A stretch of DNA of 64,000 nucleotides from Bacteroidales bacterium (lineage in GTDB: Bacteria > Bacteroidota > Bacteroidia > Bacteroidales > 4484-276). Below are positions 37,901 through 45,104 of this stretch, in pieces. Every line of letters begins with the position of its first letter. Positions within the stretch are counted from its first letter, which is position 1. A program made the position numbers and the translations under genes. Below the pieces are notes generated by a model. The model searched no databases. It was not told the origin of the DNA and saw only the letters and a program-made list of their open reading frames with translations. The DNA lies in assembly GCA_035647615.1 (NCBI GenBank), contig DASRND010000007.1:107399-171398 (forward strand). The letters are read 5' to 3'.

Positions 37901-38075
37901 AGAGGTGACCACATTGTTTGATGGTTTAGAAGTAATAATGATCAAAGAAGTTGCAGGCTTGAATCTTTATTGGCCTCAATACAACATCAATACCCTGCCG
38001 CAGCTCCAAAGCGGCAAAGCATACCTGGTTTTGATGCAAAGCCCCGGAACAATCACTTTTACTGACTGCGAATAA
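31917..38075 (+). CDS. Giant secreted parallel beta-helix protein, choice-of-anchor Q type
   Basis: A 2052-residue protein from ATG 31917 (an upstream TTG is rejected) with signal peptide MKRVYLFGVLSFFFSFSTAFAQ. It has three large repeats, each opening with a 'xYVsdsgnxxGdGssWxNAL' motif (near residues 22, 430 and 965). Each continues with beta-helix coils full of NCxI/NNxSxxGGG and closes with 'CSPCxNxGN...D..GN.R...VDMGAYE', the choice-of-anchor Q pattern. Fibronectin/Ig-like segments follow, and a C-terminal module (HIPKGWSGLSSYV ... SPGTITFTDCE) is shared with the protein at 39244. No T9SS sorting domain is visible at the end. Probably a cell-surface adhesin or carbohydrate-binding protein. 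Confidence 0.82.
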   Translation: MKRVYLFGVLSFFFSFSTAFAQIVYVTPEGSGAMDGSSWSNALDGNGAAGDGYTRLADTMRLATSGTHFWIAEGTYKPCADDDREKSFELSQNVKIYGGFLGNETSMADRNWNLHLSILSGDIGVTGVATDNTIHVVTTLGSGWSQFSTLDGLVIRDGYAFDPLTPFTSPVRTGAGIYASNKLQLQNCTITGNSCQQSGGGILSSGILNINNCIFTFNTASSGAAIAVRSSSTFNISCSKIVQNTSSYSGGGITTDGISKITNCLITNNSASNGGGILIMGSNTTISSSTIANNGLGVFVWASSSGIIRNSIISGGSIGLMSVSSSVDCKYTCVEGNIVGEGNINQNPLFVSPTLVNGPSGNGLAANWRLRWCSPCFEAGNNTMIPPDVATDIEGNTRIRYSAVDMGAYELDTTGLIQISVDFTNNTIYVSDSSNYSGDGSTWQNALAGNMESCKYPGQSVLYETMKDAINGTEIWIKKGIYKNSLLGNRNHSFTVGNGVIVYGGFLGNESSPSQRNLQINKTIFSGNIGDTLLSTDNSIHVLNINPTGEAYTDSARIDGVTVADGYANGADGAGILINPNTKIRCNNLEIKNNTSSGNGAGMKINALAGVRITNSLVANNTGVGIYNLGKILLDSCSLKLNSTTGVYSADSLFINYCSIDSNLTSGIINAAYCKITDGSLKGNKSGIWNKPGATFYLNNCNVSGNATGGGILNNGSLVITGSTINYNSVNSSGSGINNSATATCSVSHSTLAYNGGGGAVNYGVFNIECSSICNNTGGYGGGLYNPTIVKNCIVANNTKSSVYTSGGGIWVGSGCQGVFNTTVANNTGEGISSSTMNGWGGLIINPEIFLIKNSIIYGNETQLSGNFNISNSCSAGIEQSNSNIFDDPQWINPSIGIGTAFSGVLADWSLQNCSPCVNNGNNTFLSPSDTTDALGNTRLMYGVVDMGGVESQVPPVNDILYEGGIVYINDSANEEGNGTSWSNSAPGNAPSCKYMGYNMLYQAMRDAPAGYQVWIKGGFFKVSNDDDRNKSFLIEPKLQVYGGFAGNENTLSQRNPSSNQTILSGNIGIITDSLDNSYHVMISLASPTIWNDTALLDNITIQDGMADGAADKICGGGILLNTNCRLKMTYCKIISNSCLGRGNPNIPTYTGGGGIMNKGILMMENCEVSKNKAVYLGGGIFSNCDLSLKNCLIDGNKITFPGGGWFPQWGGGGIYNYITGNLTVDSCTIKNNTTQNNLHAGGIYNKGRLELERSTIEGNFSGRDGGGMYSMGPTSINHCHFTNNQSAFYGGAIVATDTLKIDSCLFDYNIGCSQPTIVTSGVSIISNSELSHSIMTCQAGRAGGIFSNGKTRVINCNIHSHDTHGIQLEGSGGMFNIVIIFTDSDGGGIQHQGDTLWVENCNIHHNIAGGGGGIAVYSGVAYVLDTKIVNNFTAVGAAIRNKAKVYVSNCLIANNSYYNGGLFQNVSNSNMEIINSTISNNMSLSTANDNALLYHGEYQNYTENQFQFTNCIIQSQSSLTGFYPGSAGSELINYSNVTGGFPGIGNINSDPLFVNPTAGIDTTTNALLADWSLSACSPCINIGNDTVVSDTLDLGGNVRKFNRVDMGAYELQYLNTIANVNASQIGRTNALVVWETSILPCRTAVFVKDTIAGQPAIDNVGLYSPNIQFGSGSQIDGWFCVYNDINDSVAITGLVEGTKYRVAVFNYVLNQFYDAPVFLNFITEKTELPDITKIFGEASFLLSASAVSGINSFEYTIDNPSVASVAGNLVTINGCGLAQIKARHNGNNIYLSDSTTAVLTINFYLPDPESISGPSVVYQGQNQITYSIPEITYATSYIWTLPTGATGTSSTNSIDVDFGLSAISGNITVMGTNDCGDGAVSTLAITVNAMPFTQIVHIPKGWSGLSSYVDPENPDIIALLESIEDAIVILYNYEGMYFPAQNINTVQEWNAQSGYFIKTQNEIDLTFMGSMVANKTVALETGWNLIPVLNSCEEEVTTLFDGLEVIMIKEVAGLNLYWPQYNINTLPQLQSGKAYLVLMQSPGTITFTDCE

Positions 38076-38175
38076 TCATTGTATGCTTTGATGATCATCC
38101 AAACAAAAAAGGCAACCTCTCAGGCTACCTTTTTTGATAATGAAATTATGGAGTAATGTTGCCACCCCCTCATCT
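37430..38175 (+). repeat. Direct repeat copy 1: 3' module of giant proteins
   Basis: Nearly identical to 42876-43622, including the last ~210 codons, the stop codon, the spacer and the hairpin terminator. Weaker similarity extends from about 37343 to 38245. Confidence 0.85.
38105..38137 (+). terminator. Hairpin terminator, decayed copy
   Basis: GGCAACCT ctc AGGCTACC has two mismatched pairs, flanked by an A run and a T run. The copy at 43551-43584 has the perfect stem GGCAGCCT / AGGCTGCC. Confidence 0.6.
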
Positions 38176-38256
38176 TCCTCCTTAATCCTATTTTTGTGGT
38201 TAATAACAGACTGATGAAATTGAAGAACCAAATCTATGAGTTCAATGAAAGCGCCA

Positions 38257-38453
38257 GTCACCCAGTGAATGCTGCATGATCCTGAAACATTAACCCGAAC
38301 ATTTGTTTTTTGGCCTGGCGTTACCCACGGGGTGACTTACAAAATCAGGTTAAAGGTTTTTTATGTTTTCTCTCATCAAATGTCTGATGTTTTCATGGAT
38401 AACCAACCAAGTTCGCACAAATTTCTTTATTCATCATGATTCTAAATAGCACC
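38257..38453 (-). repeat. Dispersed degenerate repeat, copy 2
   Basis: The reverse complement resembles 12443-12643. It lies inside the island, whereas copy 1 is outside. Just before it, at 38200-38235, is a short match to the promoter and first codons of the pbpC relic at 43657. The whole 38.08-38.5 kb gap is thus filled with gene fragments. Confidence 0.55.
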
Positions 38454-38515
38454 GAGATGTTATTCACATTGGAATAGTATATAATTTTGTTTCCTAAAAA
38501 ATACTCTTCTGGCAA

Positions 38516-38803
38516 ATGAGGAAAGTTGCAATCACTCAGGCTAATGACATACACCACGGAAAGACGATGGTAAGCTTGCAATGTGAGAAGGATTACAAGC
38601 TCATTGGTAAAATGGAAAGCCTGCGAAGCCTTAACCGCAGCCAAAGCCAGGGGTTTTGGTACATCACCGAAAGTGGTTTAAAACAGCAGGGAGCCTTTAC
38701 ATTAGTCTGGGGAATGGTGAGTAGTACAACCACCAAAATTTACAAACTCTCTTCAAAAAAAGATTTAGGTAAAAAAGTAAACCCTCCAGATGATTCCGGC
38801 TAA
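38516..38803 (+). pseudogene. Integrase N-terminal remnant (copy in island)
   Basis: A 95-codon frame. The first ~62 residues (VAITQANDIHHGKT, CEKDYKLIGKMESLRSL, SQSQGFWYI) match the N-terminal part of the minus-strand remnants at 56186 and 58195. They resemble the N-terminal region of tyrosine recombinases of the XerC/integron type ('f.kd..li..v......sqs.rfWyi'). The remainder is unrelated and the catalytic domain is missing. TAATTTTG about 27 bp upstream may be its old promoter. Confidence 0.55.
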
Positions 38804-38863
38804 GCTTGCAAAGTTATTTAGAGATAAACGTAATAAAATGATTAAAATAAAAAATGAGGGTTT

Positions 38864-39178
38864 TTGAAAAAAGCAATCACACTTGCCGACACACTCAAGA
38901 TTTGTGTGTTCACTATGGCAAAGAGTCAAAATGTATTTCCTCTAACGGCAAACCCTGAGGTTGTTTGCTGCGGTTCGGTTTGTAAACAATTGGTTGATGG
39001 TGTTCATGGTATTGTAGGCCGCGATATTGATGCCGATGGGGCAGTGAGTGCAATCGATTTCAACCTCTGGGCGCAGCGATTTGGGCTATCAGGAATTTAT
39101 AATACTACCGATGCAGATATGGATGGGAATGTGAGCACTTCGGACGTTAATAAGTGGGTAGATAATTTTTGGAACTGA
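38864..39178 (+). pseudogene. Dockerin-like / EF-hand C-terminal fragment
   Basis: A 104-codon frame with a TTG start. Its last ~55 residues have two calcium-loop-like segments, DIDADGAVSAIDFNLW and DADMDGNVSTSDVNKW, followed by a terminal aromatic. This is how many secreted Bacteroidota proteins end, in a dockerin-like tail. No signal peptide or catalytic domain is attached. It is probably the end of a lost secreted protein, although expression as a small protein cannot be excluded. Confidence 0.5.
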
Positions 39179-39243
39179 TAACAATACCAACAAAACAATA
39201 ATTTTAAATCTTTGGTGCCAACTAAATAATTAATAATATCATT

Positions 39244-42200
39244 ATGAAAAAGTATTTTCTTTTAATCGCAGTATTTTTTTGCATTGAAATTAATGCAATC
39301 GGTCAGCATGCTACAATTGAATACCCATGGGCGCCTTTCAATATGGAGGAATTCCCTACAGCAAGTTATGATTTACTGGACTCCCTCGAGGTGTCAGCGC
39401 GGGTGTATTACCTGCGGACAAGGGGATACCTTATTCCCCCACAGACAGGTTACTACAAGTTTTATATGCTTGGCAGTAGTCGCGATTGGTTTAACCTGAG
39501 TATTGATTCAATGGAATATCATAAGAGAAAAATTCTTTTTACAAATTATTTTTTCCAATGCAATTCTAATGGGGATGAACCATGGCCCGATACGCTGCCA
39601 ACAACCAACCATCCCTGTGTAAATTATATCATAGACAGCGTTTTCCTCAATCAAGGGCTACCCTATTATTTTGAGACTTTGCACAAGACTCTAGATAACC
39701 TTGGGATTCATGGAGTCCGGTGGACATTGCCGGGTACCAATCTTCTTACCGCCATCAAACACAATCATTTGCGGCCACCCATCCCCAAGCACCTTGGTGC
39801 AGAACCTGTACAGGAGATTTTTGAACATGAGTTTACCTGTGATTTTACTGAATTAAAGAGCCGTTCAAGGCCGCCTGACCAAAAGACTACTTTGCATACT
39901 TTATCCACACAGAGTCAGGAGAATTTGATGGACAACTATACTACTAGAACCCGTGGATACATCTATCCGGAAGTTAACGGGAACTACTCTTTTTATTTTG
40001 CCTGCGATGATGCAGGCCAGTTTTGGCTTAGCCCTGACTCAACAGCAGCGGGAGCACAGTTGAAAAGCTATATCACCGCACCGGATACAAACTGGAACCA
40101 TAACGTCTCTTCTCAATATCTTGTCGCTCAACAGAAGTACTTTTTCGAGATTCTTCAATATGATAGCACTGGCCCTGGTTATTTCAACCTTGGATGGGGA
40201 TTACAAGGAGATACCCTGCCCGTCACGGTCAGCTTCACTTACCTTTCAAACTCTTTGGTCAGTGTACTGGCAGATTCCGTCACACTGGCCGGGGAACGAA
40301 TGTTCCTGATGCCGGACCAGACATGCAACGCTGTCGCGCTTGTCCACCCATGGAACGCGGCAAACGGGGCTCTACAGTTTTCCAGCACGAACCCGATTGT
40401 GGCTTCAGTGGATGGAAATGGTTTAGTTTCCGGTAATTCTCCTGGTGAATGCATGATCACTGTCCGGCTGGTTTCCAATCCAAATCTGGCCGATACGATG
40501 TACGTCAATGTTAACCGATTATATCTGGAATTATTCAAAGACAGGATGGCTGTGGGATTTGATACGCTGCGAAACACTACGGCGTTTCCCGATGAGCGAA
40601 TTGCCATTTCTGAACTCAGTACAACCGAGCATCTTTCGACACTGGATTACTTTGCCTCCAGGATCAGGGGATATATACTGACTCCCATAAGCGGGAATTA
40701 TTCCTTTTTCATGGGTTGCGACGATAAGGGGCAGTTTTGGTTAAGTTCCGATTCGACAGAGGCCAATGCGCAAATGAAAATGGCAACCGATACAGCCTTG
40801 TCGGACTGGAACCTGAATACTTCGACCCAATATCTGGCTGCCGGACATAAATATTTTTTCGAACTGCTGCATTACGATTCGGTTTACACGGATAACGCCA
40901 GGATTGGATGGATTTTCCCGGGTGATAGTGTAATCATGGTGATTGGATACCCTTACTTACGAAGTATTGAAGACAATGTATCGGTAACAGGCATTTACCT
41001 GAAAGAGGAGGCTATACTTGCCTATCCAAATTGGGCTATTACCCCTAATTATTACATAACATCCTGGAATTCAACCAATCAGGAAGTGATTTGGCAAAGC
41101 AGTAACAACGCCATTGCCACAGTAAATACAAATGGGACGATAACAACACTCAGTCCCGGAAGTTGCCTAATCATTGCACAGTTGGCACAAGATACGACCT
41201 TATCTGATACCTTAACTCTGACAGTTACGGATTACTACGGGCCTTATTTTGTAAAACAGAATGCGGATTTATCTGGTGATGGCCAATCATGGGACAATGC
41301 CATCAGCCTGACAAAATTGCTCGAGAAATTGAATCAGGGTACATTATCGCAACAAATCAATGTCTATGTTGCCGAAGGTACCTATAAGCCAACAACCAAT
41401 TTTGACAGGAATAAATCTTTCATTTTAAATAATGTTAGATTCGCTGGTGGATTTGCCTCATCAAGTATAGGGACAGATACAACAAACCGTGATTATATAA
41501 ATAGTGAAACTATATTAAGTGGTGAAATAGGTATACCGGACAATACTTATGATAATACCTTTAATGTTGTTGTAACAAGAGGAGCATCAACAATAATTGA
41601 TGGGGTTACCATAAGAGATGGTCGAGCAAATAGTCTAATCTACGGGGATGGAAATTGGTACGGTTCAAATGAGAATAATGGCGGTGGTATCTATGTTCAA
41701 TCGGAGAATGCTTTTCTTGTTAATTGCAAAATAATCAACAACTCAGCTATTAATTCAGGAGCTGGCATTTTTTGTGGATATGATTATACTTTATTTAAAG
41801 GTAGAAATCTGACTGTACAAAATTGTAAGATTACAGGCAATCTCATACAGCAAGAAGTACAAAATAATGGGGGTACGTTCACGATTGTAGTAAATGGTTA
41901 TGGTGCAGGTTTATGTGTTGTTCAAGAAGGAAACTGCAATCTGGAAAATTGCATATTTAGCGATAATTCTACGCCATTTGCTAATGGAAAAGCATTGGCA
42001 GTTCGCAACAGCCTTGTAAATATTCATAATTGCAGTTTCTTCAATAATTTGGGCAGTAGACAAGATTTATGGACTGAACAGTCTACCTTATACATGAATA
42101 ATTCTACTATTGTTGGTTCATTTATCTTAGAATTAAACTCAACTTCCATAATTAGAAACTCAACGATTATCGGAGGTGGGTATATTACTTTTGATGGGAA

Positions 42201-43521
42201 TACATTAGTATTTGACAATTCTCTTTGGACTGAACCAAATTTAAGTTTTTATGAAGGAACAACAAATAATAGCTGGCAAGCAAAGTTTAGCATACTCGGC
42301 GATTCTTTATTTGGAGCCAATAAAGACAGCATCATTTCAGTCAGCATCCCTGATTATACTACCTGGCTTGATTCGCTTGCATACAATGGTGGCTCCACCC
42401 CAACAATGAAATTAAAAAATATACCTAACAACCCGGCTAAAAGCAATGGTAATCCTCTGTACCTGGATTCATTGGATCAACGGGGGTATGTTCGTCACGA
42501 CAGCGTGAGTATTGGGGCTTATCAATGGATACATCCTACTGATGTCCTGATTACACCTAAGCAGGTGGTGCTCTGTCCTGGCGATTCAATCGGGATTACT
42601 TTGGCAATACTACCTTCGCACGCTGACGATACTTCTTGCTTTGTCACCAGTTTAGATGAAAGCATTGCACTTGTCAGCAATTCAAAAATTTATGCTATCA
42701 GTCCTGGCTTGGTTGATATTGTTGTGCATACAATGAATGGTAACCAAATGGATACCTGTCATGTAATTGTATTAGGGCTTATTGGAACAGGAACTATCAC
42801 CGGAGAAACAACCGTTTATCAGGGGCAGGAGTCCGTTACTTATACTGTTGCTGAAATTGAAAATGCGACTTCATACATTTGGACTTTACCAAGCGGAGCG
42901 ACGGGAACAAGTTCGACAAATAGTATTGATGTTGACTTTGGCCTGTCTGCCATTTCTGGCGATATTACCGTTAAGGGAACGAATGACTGCGGTGATGGTG
43001 CAGTTTCGACATTAGCAATTACTGTTAATGCAATGCCTGCTACTCAAATTGTGCATATTCCCAAAGGTTGGTCAGGGTTATCTTCTTATGTCGATCCGGA
43101 AAACCCCGATATCATAGCACTTCTCGAAAGTATTGAGGATGCGATCATTATTTTGTACAATTATGAAGGAATGTACTTTCCGGCACAAAACATCAATACG
43201 CTTCAGCAATGGAATGCCCCAAGTGGATATTTTATTAAAACCCAAAATGAAATCGACTTAACTTTTCTGGGGTCAGTGGTTGTAAACAAAACAGTGGCAT
43301 TGGAAGCTGGATGGAATCTTATCCCGGTTTTCAATCCCTGCGGAGAAGAAGTGACCACTTTGTTTGATGGTTTGGATGTTTTAATCATCAAAGAAATTGC
43401 AGGCTCGAATCTTTACTGGCCTCAATACAACATCAATACCCTTCAGCAGCTCCAAAGCGGCAAAGCATACCTGGTGTTGATGCAAAGCCCCGGAACAATC
43501 ACTTTTACTGACTGCGAATAA
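39244..43521 (+). CDS. Giant secreted protein: PA14-like, BIG2-like and beta-helix domains
   Basis: A 1425-residue protein with signal peptide (MKKYFLLIAVFFCIEINAIGQ). It has three PA14-like modules, each with an 'RTRGYIxPxxxGxYxFYxxxDDxGQFWLSxDS' core (near residues 55, 240 and 475). Two BIG2-like Ig repeats follow (SSTNPIVASVDGNGLVSG; SSNNAIATVNTNGTI). Then comes one choice-of-anchor-Q beta-helix (from about residue 665, YFVKQNADLSGDGQSWDNA), a further Ig-like segment and the same C-terminal module as the 31917 protein. PA14 modules often bind sugars, so a surface adhesin is likely. Same orientation as the first giant, 1.17 kb downstream. Confidence 0.82.
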   Translation: MKKYFLLIAVFFCIEINAIGQHATIEYPWAPFNMEEFPTASYDLLDSLEVSARVYYLRTRGYLIPPQTGYYKFYMLGSSRDWFNLSIDSMEYHKRKILFTNYFFQCNSNGDEPWPDTLPTTNHPCVNYIIDSVFLNQGLPYYFETLHKTLDNLGIHGVRWTLPGTNLLTAIKHNHLRPPIPKHLGAEPVQEIFEHEFTCDFTELKSRSRPPDQKTTLHTLSTQSQENLMDNYTTRTRGYIYPEVNGNYSFYFACDDAGQFWLSPDSTAAGAQLKSYITAPDTNWNHNVSSQYLVAQQKYFFEILQYDSTGPGYFNLGWGLQGDTLPVTVSFTYLSNSLVSVLADSVTLAGERMFLMPDQTCNAVALVHPWNAANGALQFSSTNPIVASVDGNGLVSGNSPGECMITVRLVSNPNLADTMYVNVNRLYLELFKDRMAVGFDTLRNTTAFPDERIAISELSTTEHLSTLDYFASRIRGYILTPISGNYSFFMGCDDKGQFWLSSDSTEANAQMKMATDTALSDWNLNTSTQYLAAGHKYFFELLHYDSVYTDNARIGWIFPGDSVIMVIGYPYLRSIEDNVSVTGIYLKEEAILAYPNWAITPNYYITSWNSTNQEVIWQSSNNAIATVNTNGTITTLSPGSCLIIAQLAQDTTLSDTLTLTVTDYYGPYFVKQNADLSGDGQSWDNAISLTKLLEKLNQGTLSQQINVYVAEGTYKPTTNFDRNKSFILNNVRFAGGFASSSIGTDTTNRDYINSETILSGEIGIPDNTYDNTFNVVVTRGASTIIDGVTIRDGRANSLIYGDGNWYGSNENNGGGIYVQSENAFLVNCKIINNSAINSGAGIFCGYDYTLFKGRNLTVQNCKITGNLIQQEVQNNGGTFTIVVNGYGAGLCVVQEGNCNLENCIFSDNSTPFANGKALAVRNSLVNIHNCSFFNNLGSRQDLWTEQSTLYMNNSTIVGSFILELNSTSIIRNSTIIGGGYITFDGNTLVFDNSLWTEPNLSFYEGTTNNSWQAKFSILGDSLFGANKDSIISVSIPDYTTWLDSLAYNGGSTPTMKLKNIPNNPAKSNGNPLYLDSLDQRGYVRHDSVSIGAYQWIHPTDVLITPKQVVLCPGDSIGITLAILPSHADDTSCFVTSLDESIALVSNSKIYAISPGLVDIVVHTMNGNQMDTCHVIVLGLIGTGTITGETTVYQGQESVTYTVAEIENATSYIWTLPSGATGTSSTNSIDVDFGLSAISGDITVKGTNDCGDGAVSTLAITVNAMPATQIVHIPKGWSGLSSYVDPENPDIIALLESIEDAIIILYNYEGMYFPAQNINTLQQWNAPSGYFIKTQNEIDLTFLGSVVVNKTVALEAGWNLIPVFNPCGEEVTTLFDGLDVLIIKEIAGSNLYWPQYNINTLQQLQSGKAYLVLMQSPGTITFTDCE

Positions 43522-43622
43522 CCATTGTATGCTTTGATGATCATCCAAACAAAAAAAGGCAGCCTCTCAGGCTGCCTTTTTTGATAATGAAATTATGGAG
43601 TAGTGTTGTCACACATCTTCCC
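42876..43622 (+). repeat. Direct repeat copy 2: 3' module of giant proteins
   Basis: The partner of 37430-38175. The two copies lie 5.4 kb apart in the same orientation. Confidence 0.85.
43551..43584 (+). terminator. Terminator after the second giant protein
   Basis: The perfect stem GGCAGCCT ctc AGGCTGCC is preceded by seven A and followed by six T. Confidence 0.85.
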
Positions 43623-43656
43623 CCATAATAATATTTTTGCCTCTCAACGCAAGCTG

Positions 43657-43896
43657 ATGAAATCTAAGAACCAAATCCAAACTCTTTTTGTAAAAATTCC
43701 TCTGCTCTTGTGCTTGCTGGCGGCAGGGTTTGTACTGCTGGTGCTGATTTTTTATTTTTCTCTGCCCCGCTAACACTTCCGCGATCCCACGGGCACAGTA
43801 GTACGTACTTTTGATGGATAGATGATGGGCGCACGCATCGCCGATGAGGGACAATGGCGCTTCCTGTCCACAGCGCAGGTTCCAGGAAAATTCGTC
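43657..43896 (+). pseudogene. pbpC: Remnant of penicillin-binding protein 1C N-terminus
   Basis: From the ATG at 43657 the frame gives a membrane anchor (IPLLLCLLAAGFVLLVLIFYF), SLPR, a stop, then DPTGTVVRTFDG, another stop, and MMGARIADEGQWRF...VPGKF. This order matches the start of PBP1C (anchor, 'dp.stvv.d..G.llgARIa.dGQWRFp....vPekf'). The glycosyltransferase and transpeptidase domains are gone. TATTTTTG about 20 bp upstream is the likely old promoter. A shorter piece of the same promoter and start lies at 38200-38235, so it belongs to the duplicated block. Confidence 0.6.
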
Positions 43897-43968
43897 GCAA
43901 GCATATGTTTAGGACCAGTAGTAAATATGGCAATATTGAAGGAGGCTATATGTCTGTCTAGCGGTTTA

Positions 43969-44829
43969 TTATGATTTTCGTTTTTGCGACTGCATTAAAA
44001 ATTCATTAAAATCATTGTGCTCTGGGTAAACTTTGCCAGCGTAGTTCACTACATAAGAATGATTCTGCTTAACAGTTTTGGCAGTTCTACTTCCGGTATC
44101 GTCGTTGTCAAAAAAGAGGTTAATCCTTTTGTAATTTTTCAGAAGTGGCAGCACTTCACCTGCATGTACCGTCGAGTTTAAGATGATAGAATCGAGTTTT
44201 GGAACATCCGTTTTAAAATATGTGAGTGCTGATAGAAAATCAAAAAACCCCTCGAACAAGTTTAGCTGATCATGCCACCGGCCCGGGATAGTTGTATAGT
44301 ATGCCGGCGAAACTGCTATCTTGTTGTAAAGGTTCCTTAAGGCATACCCGCCCCGATCGTTTTTAAAGGCCAGGCTGAAATATTTTGCATCTCTCACTCT
44401 GTAATACATTTCTACAAGGTAAAGCCGGGCTATGCTAACAGGGATACAACGATGGTCGAGATATTGTATTAACGCCCGGTTTTGAACGGGTTGCACGTGC
44501 AAAACATCTACACCGTCGGAAAAGTCTTTTTGCTGGTCGAAAGAAAAAAACTTAAGGTTGTTCCCGCCAATTATCTGTAAAGCTCCAGCGGTATTGGTGT
44601 TGTGCATGAGTTGCACCAGCTTCACCAGGTCGCCGCCAGTGTCGAGTGCTTTATCATACCACAAGTTGTTGAGTATGTCCACCACGAAAGATGGGTTTTG
44701 TTCCTGCTTACCGTTCCGGGGCAATGGTGAAAGATACCACCAATGGCCGGGGAATTTGCGTTTCGGCTGTTGCCCTATGGCATTCAAAAATACCGTTATT
44801 TCTATTTTTTTCGCTTCCTGACAATTCAT
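43969..44829 (-). CDS. Toprim-domain primase-like protein of the island
   Basis: A 286-residue protein from MNCQEAKK (ATG 44829; eight upstream codons are possible). The N-terminal part resembles the CHC2-type primase module but lacks its cysteines (HWWYLSPLPRNGKQEQNPSFVVD ... WYDKALDTGGDLVKLV). The Toprim domain follows: LNLFEGFFDFLSAL with the catalytic Glu, and NLFFDNDDTGSRTA with the DxD-like acidic motif, then a lysine-rich end. Such proteins are found in Bacteroidota integrative elements and probably serve element replication. It is separated from the helicase-like gene by the iteron region. Confidence 0.75.
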   Translation of the reverse strand: MNCQEAKKIEITVFLNAIGQQPKRKFPGHWWYLSPLPRNGKQEQNPSFVVDILNNLWYDKALDTGGDLVKLVQLMHNTNTAGALQIIGGNNLKFFSFDQQKDFSDGVDVLHVQPVQNRALIQYLDHRCIPVSIARLYLVEMYYRVRDAKYFSLAFKNDRGGYALRNLYNKIAVSPAYYTTIPGRWHDQLNLFEGFFDFLSALTYFKTDVPKLDSIILNSTVHAGEVLPLLKNYKRINLFFDNDDTGSRTAKTVKQNHSYVVNYAGKVYPEHNDFNEFLMQSQKRKS

Positions 44830-44888
44830 TTTCTTTCTTTTTTTCGATTGCAATTATTATTCTACTAAAGGGTATTATCCTCAAAACC

Positions 44889-45100
44889 TGTAAATACTGT
44901 AAATACTGTAAATTCCAACCTTTAATTATATGATAATGATACTGTTGCATATTTACATGCTTCGGCTTTGATGTAAATTGTATTTACACAGCCAAGTTTT
45001 GATGTAATAACAGTGTAAATATGTAAATTCAATGTAAATTCATAACTAATTCATTTTAGGTTTTTTATAAGAGGTATTTACAACATTTACATCATTTACA
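44889..45100. repeat. TGTAAAT iteron cluster, candidate replication origin
   Basis: Twelve copies of TGTAAAT lie on either strand within 212 bp: three in tandem 9 bp apart at the left end, three in direct order near 45022-45045, three inverted 10-11 bp apart at the right end, and the others between. The stretch is AT-rich and lies between the Toprim gene and the helicase-like gene. Regular spacing near a helical turn is typical of initiator-binding iterons. A transcription-control role is the alternative. Confidence 0.6.
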
Positions 45101-45104
45101 TCTT

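Noticed and set aside
43664..43933. Minus-strand 89-codon frame opposite the pbpC relic
   Set aside because: It is the shadow of the plus-strand relic, which shows recognisable PBP1C order.
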